A stretch of 64,000 bases of DNA from contig JARLGV010000111.1 of NCBI GenBank assembly GCA_031292555.1, forward strand, positions 32,471 through 96,470. Direction: 5' to 3'. The notes beneath the pieces were generated by a model. It made no database searches, was not told the origin of the DNA, and saw only the letters and a program-made list of their open reading frames with translations. The stretch comes from Fimbriimonas sp. (lineage in GTDB: Bacteria; Armatimonadota; Fimbriimonadia; Fimbriimonadales; Fimbriimonadaceae). Both the position numbers and the translations under genes were made by a program. Of the stretch, positions 26,312 through 34,052 are shown in pieces. Position 1 is the stretch's first letter; each line of letters opens with the position of its first letter.

Positions 26312-27238
26312 TCATGCGGTCCATACGAAGGGTGATTCGTCGGTCAAAATCCGAGCGCTTTTTGCGTAGGCTTCAAGCAAATACTCCGGCAAAGTGAATA
26401 GTGCCTGATGGAACCTTGGCGTGTAGTACCGATTTCTTATCCTACGCTCTTGGAATCTCTTTGCGATCTCTTCGGCGGACAATGCAAGCGGATCGTATTT
26501 CTTGGAAGCAAGTACGAAGCCCCATGGCTGGAAGAAGGTCGACACGATGCCGTAGTATCCCGCGACGTAGGGGAACGTCTCTTTCATGCTCTCAAGGGTC
26601 TTGATGCAGGACATCATGCACTCGGGGTAATTCTCGTTGGCGCTGCCGGCCTGCATCGCGAACACTCCGTCGTCTCCCATCGCGTCGGCGCAAATCTGGA
26701 AATACTCGCGTGTAAACAGAAACTGACCAGGGCCGTCCTCGTGGGGATTGGGGAGATCGCTGAGAATCACGTCGATTCCGGCACCCTTGTGCTCGACGAG
26801 CCATTGGCGGGCATCGGTGTGGAGAAGTGTAGTGCGCGGATCTTCGAACGCGCCTTGATGCCACTCCGGCATGTGCACCTTGACCATATCGACGAGTTCC
26901 TCGTCGATATCGACCATCGTCGCATTGGTCACCGTATTGTGCTTGAGTGCCTCCCGCAATGTTGCGCCCTCGCCGCCGCCGCAAACGACGACGTTCTTGG
27001 GGTTGGGGTGCAGCGTCATCGCCGGCTGGCTCATGCACTCGTGGAACACGTATTCGTCAAGCAACGATGTCTGGATGTTGTAGTCCAAGAACAGAGACTT
27101 GCCAAATCGTGGCACGTCGCAGATTTGATAGGTCTGGTACTTGGTCTTGCCTTCGAGAATCATCTTCTCGACTCGGTAGTGCCAGGTCGCGGCCGAGGTG
27201 TGGGTTTCGGCGATAAACATTCCGGTTGCGTCGTTCAT
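26312..27238 (-). CDS. speE: Spermidine synthase (polyamine aminopropyltransferase)
   Basis: 308 aa. SpeE signatures are complete: KTKYQTYQICDVPRFGKSLFLDYNIQTSLLDEYVFHE, VVVCGGGEGATLREALKH (S-adenosyl-group site), MVDIDEELVDMVKVHMPEWHQGAFEDPRTTLLHTDARQWL, and the catalytic region VILSDLPNPHEDGPGQFLFT. It transfers the aminopropyl group from decarboxylated S-adenosylmethionine to putrescine or a related amine. The donor is made by the speD product encoded just upstream on the same strand. A terminator separates them, so they are probably transcribed separately. No strong ribosome site is visible before the ATG. Confidence 0.95.
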   Translation of the reverse strand: MNDATGMFIAETHTSAATWHYRVEKMILEGKTKYQTYQICDVPRFGKSLFLDYNIQTSLLDEYVFHECMSQPAMTLHPNPKNVVVCGGGEGATLREALKHNTVTNATMVDIDEELVDMVKVHMPEWHQGAFEDPRTTLLHTDARQWLVEHKGAGIDVILSDLPNPHEDGPGQFLFTREYFQICADAMGDDGVFAMQAGSANENYPECMMSCIKTLESMKETFPYVAGYYGIVSTFFQPWGFVLASKKYDPLALSAEEIAKRFQERRIRNRYYTPRFHQALFTLPEYLLEAYAKSARILTDESPFVWTA

Positions 27239-27325
27239 TGGTTGGGTTCAGGTGCGATGTCGGTGATAGTAGCGAAAGCTAATCAGTGATTATCGGGGGG
27301 CGAGGCGTTAAGTTGACCCCACATA

Positions 27326-27356
27326 AAAAAGGAGTATGACGGATACCGCCATACTC
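27326..27356 (-). terminator. Rho-independent terminator after speD
   Basis: GAGTATG (27332-27338) pairs with CATACTC (27350-27356); the loop itself can pair further (ACGG/CCGC region). On the minus strand the stem is followed by a run of T (27330-27325 read as A on the + strand). It sits 25 bases after the speD stop. Confidence 0.75.
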
Positions 27357-27381
27357 GTTTTCGATCATGGGCCTTCGTGCG

Positions 27382-27993
27382 TCAACGGTCTACGTCGTGC
27401 TGCAGTCCGCGACGGACCACAAGGAACTTGATTCGCTCCGGCTGGAATCGGTCTCGTAGTACATCCACTGCTTTATGCACCAACACGGTGCCCCCGCAGT
27501 AGAAGAGATCGATGGCCGCATAGCGGTGCTCGGGCCAAGTATGGATCGTGTAGTGCGATTCTTGGATAATGACGGCGCCGCTGACGCCGTATGGCTTGAA
27601 TTCGTGGAACGACTGTTCGACTACGGTGGCCTTGCTGGCATCGGCCGCATCTCGCATCGCTTTGGCGACGAATGCCTCCGCCTCCAGATTCTTGCCCTGA
27701 CAGCCGTACATCTCTATTAGGAGATGGGAGCCGAGAGACGGGCTCTCGTCGGGGCGGAATGGTAGGCCCTCTTCATCCTTACCTAGCCAATCGCTGAACG
27801 CTTCTGGATCGGCGGCCGGAATAAGGGTCCAGCCAGCTTCGTTCTCGATTCTGGGAGGTGCCGACACGGCCATAGGGGATCGATCACGCAACCGAAAAAG
27901 CTTCTTGATCCAAGACAGCTTCACTTCGGTCGGTGCCGGTACGGCGATTGCCCCAAGAACAATGGAGCTAGCAAGGATAAAAGGGTTTGCCAA
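27382..27993 (-). CDS. speD: S-adenosylmethionine decarboxylase proenzyme with N-terminal extension
   Basis: 203 aa from TTG 27993, which has GAGG nine bases upstream; ATG 27873 is an alternative without a ribosome site. The C-terminal 115 residues are the class 1 enzyme: LLIEMYGC, then ESHYTIHTWPEHRYAAIDLFYCGG with the self-cleavage Ser at 146, His 151 and Cys 166. This is the same 5- and 15-residue spacing as S63, H68 and C83 of the Thermotoga enzyme. It makes the aminopropyl donor for spermidine synthase. An unusual 80-90-residue extension precedes the core, with a hydrophobic start and a basic patch (WIKKLFRLRDR). Confidence 0.9.
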   Translation of the reverse strand: MANPFILASSIVLGAIAVPAPTEVKLSWIKKLFRLRDRSPMAVSAPPRIENEAGWTLIPAADPEAFSDWLGKDEEGLPFRPDESPSLGSHLLIEMYGCQGKNLEAEAFVAKAMRDAADASKATVVEQSFHEFKPYGVSGAVIIQESHYTIHTWPEHRYAAIDLFYCGGTVLVHKAVDVLRDRFQPERIKFLVVRRGLQHDVDR

Positions 27994-28283
27994 TCACATA
28001 GACCTCACGTTTGACGTGCGCAGACACAAGATAGCTCTTGCGCGAGAAACCCGACGAAATACTTGTTGAGCGGTATAGGAATGGCGGACGGGTCTCTGCG
28101 GCGCTTCTGCGTCGAGAGGGGCCTTACCCGGGCGGTACAGGCCGCACCCTTCGAGATTCTCAATCCTAAACATCGTTTCCGCTACAACTAAGAGGTTCTC
28201 TCCTAGGGCAGTCTTTTGCTGCCATAGCCACACCACGGTTATCCGTGACGCACGGGGGATGATACCAGACCCCCGCCCCGATG
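27994..28283 (-). promoter_or_regulatory. Hairpin-rich leader region upstream of speD
   Basis: 290 bases between the ABC ATPase stop and speD. In the minus direction it has CGGGGG/CCCCCG (28275-28253), CCGTG/CACGG (28253-28241), GGCAG/CTGCC (about 28222-28206), GCGG/CCGC (about 28143-28130) and CACGT/ACGTG just before the speD start. This could be a structured 5' leader controlling speD. A 97-codon open frame crosses it, but its composition does not look like a protein. Confidence 0.35.
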
Positions 28284-28934
28284 TCAATTCGAATGAAGCA
28301 ATCTACCGTCCGCCAACCTGACAATTCTGTCTGCCTCCTCAAGCATGCTCGGGTCGTGAGTGACCATAACCAATGAGCCGTTGGCCCTCATTCCGTTTAG
28401 AAGCTTGACGACGCTCAGTCCGTTGGAGTGATCGAGCGCTGCGGTCGGTTCGTCAGCGAACACGACCTTAGGGAATCCAAGGAGGGCTCTTGCCACACAG
28501 ACCCGTTGCCGTTCACCACCGCTAAGCTCATGAGGATGGCGGTGCGTCTTGTGACCCAGGCCCAGGCGGTCCAGCAGTTCCATTGCCTCATCTACCCTTG
28601 ATTCCCCCGGTTTGGAGACGAGAACGTTCTCCAAAGATGTCAGGTAACCGAGAAGGTAGGGCTGCTGAAAGACAAAACCGAACTCGCCGATGCGCAACCG
28701 GCTTCGTTCTTCTTCCGGCATTTTGGTGAGGCTCGCGCCGTTGTATAGTACGTCTCCGCTCGTCGGGATCTTCAGTCCGCTCAGAAGGTACAGGAGCGAG
28801 GACTTTCCAGAGCCTGAAGGACCCAGTATTCCAAGAAACTCATTCTCTTGTACGCCCAAGTCGATCTCCTGGCAGGCGTACACCTTCCGCCCCTGATCCA
28901 AATAGGCGAGCGACGCCGCCTCTGCTCGAATCAA
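28284..28934 (-). CDS. ABC exporter ATP-binding protein, LolD/MacB-type
   Basis: 216 aa, a single nucleotide-binding domain. Visible are Walker A GPSGSGKSSLLYLLSGL (about 37-50), the Q-loop FVFQQPYLLG, the signature LSGGERQRVCVARAL, and Walker B VVFADEPTAALD with the H-loop VTHD. The YLDQGRKVYACQEIDLGVQENEFLGILG start is typical of the MacB/LolD family that works with FtsX-type permeases. It overlaps the permease stop by four bases, so the two form one transporter. Substrate unknown; such pairs move lipoproteins, peptides or drugs, or transmit mechanical signals. Confidence 0.92.
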   Translation of the reverse strand: MIRAEAASLAYLDQGRKVYACQEIDLGVQENEFLGILGPSGSGKSSLLYLLSGLKIPTSGDVLYNGASLTKMPEEERSRLRIGEFGFVFQQPYLLGYLTSLENVLVSKPGESRVDEAMELLDRLGLGHKTHRHPHELSGGERQRVCVARALLGFPKVVFADEPTAALDHSNGLSVVKLLNGMRANGSLVMVTHDPSMLEEADRIVRLADGRLLHSN

Positions 28935-30169
28935 ACCAATCTCCGCTCGACCACGCCGACCGGGTCGAATTTCCTGAACCGCAGGATGACGGTGAAAGTG
29001 GCGACGATGAGGATCGAAAGAGGGATCGGGATAGTGTAGCAGTAGGCCTGAACGTCGAAAACGTCCAGCGAATAGGCTTTCGGCTCCATGAGGACCTTGG
29101 ATGCGAGGTTGAGCAGACCGAATGTGAGGATAAGGCCCAGTAACCAGCCCAAGGCGATCACGGACACCGATTCGAGGAGGACTCGACGCAGCAGCTGGTG
29201 CTTGGTGTAGCCGATCGCCTGAAGCAGTCCGAACTCCACCAGCCTCTGCGACTGATAGATATTCATGAGCATGCCCATCATAAAGGTGATCACCAACGCG
29301 AGGGCGCTTATGACGACATTCAGAATCAGGTAGAGGGTTGCAAACATCTCGCGCGTGTTCTGCTCGATCTGAAAGTAGGCAAAGACAAGAGGACGCTGTC
29401 CTTTGAATTTCTTCACTGTCCAGTGATCGAGCTTGTTCTGGTCCACGCTGTTATGCGCGAAGATGAGTGCGTCGTCGACCGGAGGGAAGTAGTTGTCCCG
29501 CTGGTATTCGATCGAATCGATCATGAACCATCGGTCGGTTTCAGCGATGCCGACTACCTTGATCTTGTCCGGCGCGTAGTTCTCGATATCGTCCGGCTTC
29601 AGCACCGTCGACCCGATCTTTAGCCCCAGGTTTTTGGCGACTGGGCGGCTGACGATCGCTTCCGGCGCGCCTGGATTGGGGTACCTGCCGATTACCCTGC
29701 CACAACCCTGTCGGGCTGCGTAGTATCGCATGTCGTCCTGCGTCAACCCGAGCATGACGAACGGCCACTTGCCGACGATGCTGCGGACGATCGCGCTGCT
29801 GGCTCGGCAAATGATGATTCGCTCGATCCTTACCGGCGAATGCTCCTTGATCGTGGAAACTAACTGGGGAAGGAGGCTTGGGTCTCCCCGAGGAGTAATG
29901 CCGGTTTCCTCTTTTGCGTACCGGTAAACGATGCGAATCGAATAGGGGATCGAGTCGATCATCGCGATAATCCCGGACACGAGCATGACCGCCAAAACGA
30001 TCACGGCGGTCAGGGGTATCGTCTTCCCGGCGTTCCTAAGCAGATAGGTGGAGGGCGCCAACGGGCGAAGCACCCGTCGCTTGCGCGATAGCTGGACCTC
30101 CGACTGAGCATCCTTGGCGTTACGGTTGTCCGTTTCGGATGTCCCTTCGGTATCGGATGAAGATCTCAT
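28931..30169 (-). CDS. ABC exporter permease, FtsX/MacB-like
   Basis: 412 aa. One N-terminal helix (about 48-70), a large extracytoplasmic domain (about 75-270), and three C-terminal helices (about 280-400) give the four-helix MacB/FtsX layout. GLLQAIGYTKHQLLRRVLLESVSVIALGWLLG is the conserved FtsX motif. The N-terminal 45 residues are charged and cytoplasmic. The ATG at 30169 overlaps the end of the upstream RibD-like gene by 50 bases; no closer ATG exists before the first helix, so either the overlap is real or a non-ATG start is used. Confidence 0.88.
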   Translation of the reverse strand: MRSSSDTEGTSETDNRNAKDAQSEVQLSRKRRVLRPLAPSTYLLRNAGKTIPLTAVIVLAVMLVSGIIAMIDSIPYSIRIVYRYAKEETGITPRGDPSLLPQLVSTIKEHSPVRIERIIICRASSAIVRSIVGKWPFVMLGLTQDDMRYYAARQGCGRVIGRYPNPGAPEAIVSRPVAKNLGLKIGSTVLKPDDIENYAPDKIKVVGIAETDRWFMIDSIEYQRDNYFPPVDDALIFAHNSVDQNKLDHWTVKKFKGQRPLVFAYFQIEQNTREMFATLYLILNVVISALALVITFMMGMLMNIYQSQRLVEFGLLQAIGYTKHQLLRRVLLESVSVIALGWLLGLILTFGLLNLASKVLMEPKAYSLDVFDVQAYCYTIPIPLSILIVATFTVILRFRKFDPVGVVERRLV

Positions 30170-30821
30170 TGCCTATCGCGTGATGTTCGACGAGGATGTA
30201 TTGTTGCAGATCCTCTCTCGCCAGTGGTTCTCCGTCGGCGTAAGTCGGCACATCGCGACCGAGTTTGACCTTTGGCGCGACAGTCAAGAACAGCTCGTCG
30301 ATCAGATTTGCGGCGAGCAACTGTGCGTTCAACTCGCTTCCCCCCAATACTAGCAGCCGCCGTATGCCGAGTTGCGCCCTAAGGCGCGCAAATGCCGCCG
30401 GGAAATCGACCGAAGCCGCTTCCGATCCCAGTAGCCGTACCGGTGGCCGAACTACGCCCTGTAGATTGGAAGGGCCGACAACATACGCCTCGCCATCGGA
30501 GAGGAAGCGAGAATCATAGGGAATCGATCCAGAAGCGGAAACGACGATTCGAATGCGAGGGTTCGGGTTCCAAGCCTTGGGCGCGGTCCGGAGGGTTTGG
30601 GCGCCGATCATCACGGCGTCCGCGGTCTCGGCGATCCGCCGCATGAGCAGATGGTCGGTCTTGCTCCCCAGATCCAGAACGTCGTCCGAGCGGGATCCGC
30701 TCAGAATCTTGCCGTCGATCGTCGATACCATATTGATGAACGCATACGGCCGATCAAGGGGCACTTCGGCCGGAGCCAGGTCGGAATAGACATGTGTGCC
30801 GTCTGCCCTTTCTGCGTTCAT
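30120..30821 (-). CDS. RibD C-terminal/dihydrofolate-reductase-fold protein
   Basis: 233 aa from ATG 30821; the frame is open much further upstream, but that part overlaps the DsbA-like gene. The RibD-C pattern is clear: RPYAFINMVSTIDGKIL at the start, DHLLMRRIAETADAVMIGAQTLRT for nucleotide binding, RIVVSASGSIPYDSRFL, and LLVLGGSELNAQLLAANLIDELFLTVAPK near the C-terminus. In riboflavin synthesis this domain reduces the pyrimidine ribosyl group; many stand-alone copies have other NADPH-linked roles. No deaminase domain is present and no rib genes are nearby, so function is open. Confidence 0.85.
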   Translation of the reverse strand: MNAERADGTHVYSDLAPAEVPLDRPYAFINMVSTIDGKILSGSRSDDVLDLGSKTDHLLMRRIAETADAVMIGAQTLRTAPKAWNPNPRIRIVVSASGSIPYDSRFLSDGEAYVVGPSNLQGVVRPPVRLLGSEAASVDFPAAFARLRAQLGIRRLLVLGGSELNAQLLAANLIDELFLTVAPKVKLGRDVPTYADGEPLAREDLQQYILVEHHAIGNEIFIRYRRDIRNGQP

Positions 30822-30838
30822 CTCGGTTTCCGTCGATT

Positions 30839-31435
30839 CTACGATGCCTCGCGAAGAGCCTTTCGCAGCCTCGATAGGGGCTGTTCCGCATATCGCTTTT
30901 CGCCGATCGTGAATGTCGGCACATTGTAGATCCCGCTGGTATACGCCGGCTCGTCGAAACCGACGACATTGTCTTTGAACCGCTTGGTCTCGATTGCGCT
31001 TGCCAGATCGTCCAAGTTGACCACGATTCCGCTCGCCAATCGAATAATAACGGATAGGTCGTTGATTTCCTCTCCCCGCTCCCAATAGGCGCGATACAGC
31101 GCTTCTACAAGCTGGTCGGCAACGCCCTCCGTCTTGGCGTACTCCACGGCTTGATGCGCGTTGTAGGTGCGCATCTTCTTCGGTTTGGTCGCGGCCGGCA
31201 TTTCGATGTCGTCGGCGGCAAGCAGGAACTCGAATCGGCTGAGCACCGGAGGCTTGTTGGCTGGGGGCTCGGGAGCAGGAGGGTAGTCCGGCCATTCCAA
31301 CTCGATGGGGAATAGCTCGTAGCCGATCCAGTCGAACTTCACGCCGAATTCCTCTTCGAGCTGCTTAGCCTGCAAGAACCCCACCCAGCACCATGGGCAG
31401 ATGAAGTCGTGTGCAACTGGTATCGTTGAGTTCAT
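30839..31435 (-). CDS. DsbA-family (FrnE-like) thioredoxin-fold protein
   Basis: 198 aa from ATG 31435, which has GGAGG eleven bases upstream. It starts directly with the thioredoxin strand and redox motif (VAHDFICPWCWVGF), followed by the long helical insertion of the FrnE/2-hydroxychromene-isomerase group and the closing SGIYNVPTFTIGEKRYAEQPL with cis-Pro. No signal peptide is present, so it acts in the cytoplasm. It may be a disulfide or glutathione-type oxidoreductase. It heads an operon with the RibD-like and ABC exporter genes. Its start codon overlaps that of the divergent lipoprotein gene. Confidence 0.88.
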   Translation of the reverse strand: MNSTIPVAHDFICPWCWVGFLQAKQLEEEFGVKFDWIGYELFPIELEWPDYPPAPEPPANKPPVLSRFEFLLAADDIEMPAATKPKKMRTYNAHQAVEYAKTEGVADQLVEALYRAYWERGEEINDLSVIIRLASGIVVNLDDLASAIETKRFKDNVVGFDEPAYTSGIYNVPTFTIGEKRYAEQPLSRLRKALREAS

Positions 31436-31808
31436 GGTTCGATTGTGCCTCCGCGCGGTTGCGGTCTGCGCAATCGTCTTCACAAGTTTTGGATGCAGCG
31501 GCCAAAACCTTGAGGGCTCCTGGCTTGGTCCGCTGCCTTATGAAGATACGAAAGCGTGCCGCATAAAGATCTACTCAGACGAGCGGTTCGATGTCGCGTG
31601 CGGGAAGATGGCTTGGGCCGGAGCGGGCCACTATCGACGGAACGGAGATCGCCTCGACCTTAAGTTCGAGGCCCTTGCGATCAACGGCGCCGCACAGAAG
31701 GTCAAGCCGGATTTGCGGCTAACGTTTGTTGGCGAAGGCAATCGACTGAGGCTGAAGGCGGTCTCAGTTGGAGACGCGCCGCTCGTTTGGGATCGGGCCA
31801 AGGTATGA
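31434..31808 (+). CDS. Small lipoprotein of unknown function
   Basis: 124 aa from ATG 31434. The signal peptide ends in TSFGC, a good lipobox. The mature protein is mostly beta strands (GSWLGPLPYEDTKACRIKIYSDERFDVACGKMAWAGAGHYRRNGDRLDLKFEAL), consistent with a lipocalin-like or calycin-type barrel, but I do not recognise a family. An in-frame ATG at 31401 would place the start inside the divergent gene. The stop is one base before the next gene. Confidence 0.65.
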   Translation: MVRLCLRAVAVCAIVFTSFGCSGQNLEGSWLGPLPYEDTKACRIKIYSDERFDVACGKMAWAGAGHYRRNGDRLDLKFEALAINGAAQKVKPDLRLTFVGEGNRLRLKAVSVGDAPLVWDRAKV

Positions 31809-31809
31809 G

Positions 31810-32352
31810 ATGAAGAAGCTTCAGGCTGCGATTGAATTGGCGACACGGCTTCACGACGGCCACTGGAGGGACGGCGATTCTCCTTTGCCCTACATTACAC
31901 ACCCGATCGAGGTGATGGCGAACTTGCGGTACGTGGGCCGAGTGACGGACGAGGACCTCCTCTGCGCGGCAATCCTGCACGATACAGTGGAGTGCGGAGC
32001 TAGCCTCGAAGTCATTGACGAGGCGATGGGTAATCGGGTCTCGGATCTTGTGCTCGAACTGACACGCCGGGAGCCCGAACCCGATCAACTATCCGGACTA
32101 TCCAAGAAGGAGATCTGGTATCTAAGGGCAGTCATGCTGATCGAAGAGGTCAGCGTCATGTCGCCCGATGCGCAGCAGATCAAACTGGCCGACCGATTGG
32201 CAAATCTGCGAGAAGCATTTCGATCGAAGTCCAGAGGGAAGCTGGAGCGCTATCTCTGGCAGACCGTCGAGATCCTGAAGGTTGTGCCACGCAAGCACAA
32301 TCAATGGCTATGGGATGCCATACGTTCGGACTGCGACCTCGGGCGCCGTTAA
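31810..32352 (+). CDS. HD-domain hydrolase related to RelA/SpoT (p)ppGpp hydrolase
   Basis: 180 aa, a single HD domain without synthetase, TGS or ACT domains, like the small alarmone hydrolases (MESH1 type). The metal and substrate motifs are visible: ATRLHDGHWRDG..PYITHPIEVMANL, AAILHDTVECG, and IKLADRLANLREAF. It could hydrolyse (p)ppGpp or another nucleotide. It starts one base after the lipoprotein stop and is followed by fmdB-like and tdk genes on the same strand, so a stress- or nucleotide-linked operon is plausible. Confidence 0.85.
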   Translation: MKKLQAAIELATRLHDGHWRDGDSPLPYITHPIEVMANLRYVGRVTDEDLLCAAILHDTVECGASLEVIDEAMGNRVSDLVLELTRREPEPDQLSGLSKKEIWYLRAVMLIEEVSVMSPDAQQIKLADRLANLREAFRSKSRGKLERYLWQTVEILKVVPRKHNQWLWDAIRSDCDLGRR

Positions 32353-32383
32353 CATCGCTTGAACCTCCCGGTATCCTCTAGTA

Positions 32384-32713
32384 GTGCCTGTGTTCGAGTA
32401 TCGGTGCAACAGCTGCAAGCGGAAGTTTTCTGCCCTCATCGGCATGGTTGCGGAGCCTGACGACGAGAAGTGTCCGGCTTGCGGAAGCAAGGATACGATC
32501 AAGCTTGTCAGCCGGTTTGCCCGATACCGATCGGAAGACGATCGGATCGATGAGTTGGCGGACCGGCTCGAGGTGATGAGCGAGCCGGATAGCCATGCGG
32601 ACATGCGGGAAGTTATGCGCGAAATGGGCAAGGCGATGGACGAAGACGCCTCCGACGAAATGGAGGAGATGTTCGAATCTGAGATGAGCGGCGAGATTCC
32701 GGACGAAGAGTGA
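32384..32713 (+). CDS. FmdB-family zinc ribbon protein
   Basis: 109 aa from a GTG start. The N-terminal 45 residues are the FmdB zinc ribbon: VFEYRCNSCKRKF then CPACGSKDTIKL, giving four Cys ligands. The rest is an acidic helical tail (SDEMEEMFESEMSG). FmdB-like proteins are regulators or assembly factors of uncertain role. It lies 31 bases after the HD gene and 6 bases before tdk. Confidence 0.9.
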   Translation: MPVFEYRCNSCKRKFSALIGMVAEPDDEKCPACGSKDTIKLVSRFARYRSEDDRIDELADRLEVMSEPDSHADMREVMREMGKAMDEDASDEMEEMFESEMSGEIPDEE

Positions 32714-32719
32714 AAGAAA

Positions 32720-33310
32720 ATGAAGCCACTTGGAAAACTCACCGTCGTATGTGGCAGCATGTTTGCCGGCAAGAGCGAAGAGCTGATTCGGCTGGCCCGG
32801 CGTTCGCTCTATGCGAAGCGAAAAGTGCAGGTTTTTAAGCCTTCCTTAGACAAAAGATACGACGAAACTCAGGTGGTCACCCACATGGGCGTTCGGCACG
32901 AAGCGTTTCCGGTGAACTCGATCGCTGAGATGAGGCGGCAGCTTTGCCCCGATACCGAGGTGGTCCTTATCGAAGAGGCTCAGTTCTTCGACGACTCGAT
33001 TGTCGACCTGGCGGTTGAACTCGCCGACCGAGGGAAGGACGTGATCTGTGCCGGCCTCGACCAAGACTTTCGCCGTCAGCCTTTCGGCCCGATGCCGAAA
33101 CTACTTGCCGCGGCCGACGAGGTCGTCAAGCTTCGGGCGATCTGCATGAAGTGTGGTGCCCCCGCCAGCCATACCTACCGAGTTATCGACGGACGACCCG
33201 CAAACTGGAACGATCCGATCATCTTGATCGGTGCGACCGAGAGCTACGAAGCACGGTGCCGAAACTGCTTCAAGCTGCTCGGATTACCTTCCAAGGGAAG
33301 GAAAAAATAG
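32720..33310 (+). CDS. tdk: Thymidine kinase (type II)
   Basis: 196 aa. P-loop [17 protein letters not shown] at residues 12-28, then [10 protein letters not shown] for magnesium and the general base, [17 protein letters not shown] (lasso), and the zinc-binding Cys pairs in [15 protein letters not shown] and [10 protein letters not shown]. It phosphorylates thymidine for dTTP salvage. Length is normal. It ends the four-gene operon, ten bases before a convergent gene. Confidence 0.95.
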   Translation: MKPLGKLTVVCGSMFAGKSEELIRLARRSLYAKRKVQVFKPSLDKRYDETQVVTHMGVRHEAFPVNSIAEMRRQLCPDTEVVLIEEAQFFDDSIVDLAVELADRGKDVICAGLDQDFRRQPFGPMPKLLAAADEVVKLRAICMKCGAPASHTYRVIDGRPANWNDPIILIGATESYEARCRNCFKLLGLPSKGRKK

Positions 33311-33319
33311 GCACGACGG

Positions 33320-34036
33320 CTAGTTGCGAATCAGGCTGAGTGTAGCGTCCCCGTTAGGGAAGTCCGGGTCAGCGCTAAGTTTGGCTCCTTTAAGCGTTCC
33401 TTCCAGCCGGACCAGTGAGAAGTCGCTTTGGCTGACCATGACGTAGCCCTCTGCCGTCAGTGGCACGTCTTTTTCGGTCTCTTTGTACTTATAGACGATC
33501 TTCAGCGTCTGGTAATCGCCCTGCTTCTCGATGCCTGAGAGCGTGTAAACCACCTTTCCGGCCTCCCGCTTCAGTTTGGCATTCGGCTGCAGGACGACCG
33601 TCCATGTGTCGCCGATGCCGACCGGTTTGTCCGGAGTCAGGTTGTCGGTTATCGAGTCGAGCGAATTCAGCGCAGGATTCGACTCCTCGGTAGGATCGTC
33701 GTCGTCGGTTGAGGCGATCTTGTGCCCGAGGTGGTTGTAAGTGTCGACTGTGGGCTTGGATGAATCGTTGATTGGCTCGTCGTGGAGGCCATGCTTGACA
33801 TGCGAGTTCTTTACTGATGTTTCCACGTCGTAGTCGCCGTTGGGCTTGACGCGCAAGACCTTGGAATCCAAGTCTGCCAAAAACGAGAACTTCTCCGGCT
33901 GAGCATCGATCTCGAGCCGAAGCTTATAGGCCATGACGCTATTTGACTGTGGTCGCCAGAGCAGATCGTACTTTGGCGCTTGGGCAGGTTGGATGGCGGT
34001 TGAGACAACTATAAGCAGAAAGAACTTTAAAGTCAT
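33320..34036 (-). CDS. Secreted hypothetical protein, paralogue of the next gene
   Basis: 238 aa with a short signal peptide (FFLLIVVSTAIQPAQA). The mature part is beta-rich: LLWRPQSNSVMAYKLRLEID, LRVKPNGDYDVETSVKNS, VGIGDTWTVVLQ, YQTLKIVYKYKETE and GYVMVSQSDFSLVRLEGTLKGA. The same strand order and the PGDTW/IGDTW block occur in the gene upstream, so the two arose by duplication. No family name can be given; a lipocalin- or LolA-like barrel is possible. It follows the upstream gene by 17 bases. Confidence 0.65.
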   Translation of the reverse strand: MTLKFFLLIVVSTAIQPAQAPKYDLLWRPQSNSVMAYKLRLEIDAQPEKFSFLADLDSKVLRVKPNGDYDVETSVKNSHVKHGLHDEPINDSSKPTVDTYNHLGHKIASTDDDDPTEESNPALNSLDSITDNLTPDKPVGIGDTWTVVLQPNAKLKREAGKVVYTLSGIEKQGDYQTLKIVYKYKETEKDVPLTAEGYVMVSQSDFSLVRLEGTLKGAKLSADPDFPNGDATLSLIRN

Positions 34037-34052
34037 GGAAGTTGGCGGATGC

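Noticed and set aside
27994..28287. 97-codon minus-strand frame before speD
   Set aside because: Arg-rich without secondary structure pattern; the same bases form hairpins, so a leader role is more likely. Kept only as an alternative.
30822..31295. N-terminal extension of the RibD-like frame
   Set aside because: It overlaps the well-supported DsbA-like gene in another frame; family similarity starts only after 30821.
33287..33308. Hairpin CCTTCC/GGAAGG with adjacent A run at the end of tdk
   Set aside because: The T run would precede the hairpin on the minus strand, the wrong order for a terminator, and no T run follows on the + strand.
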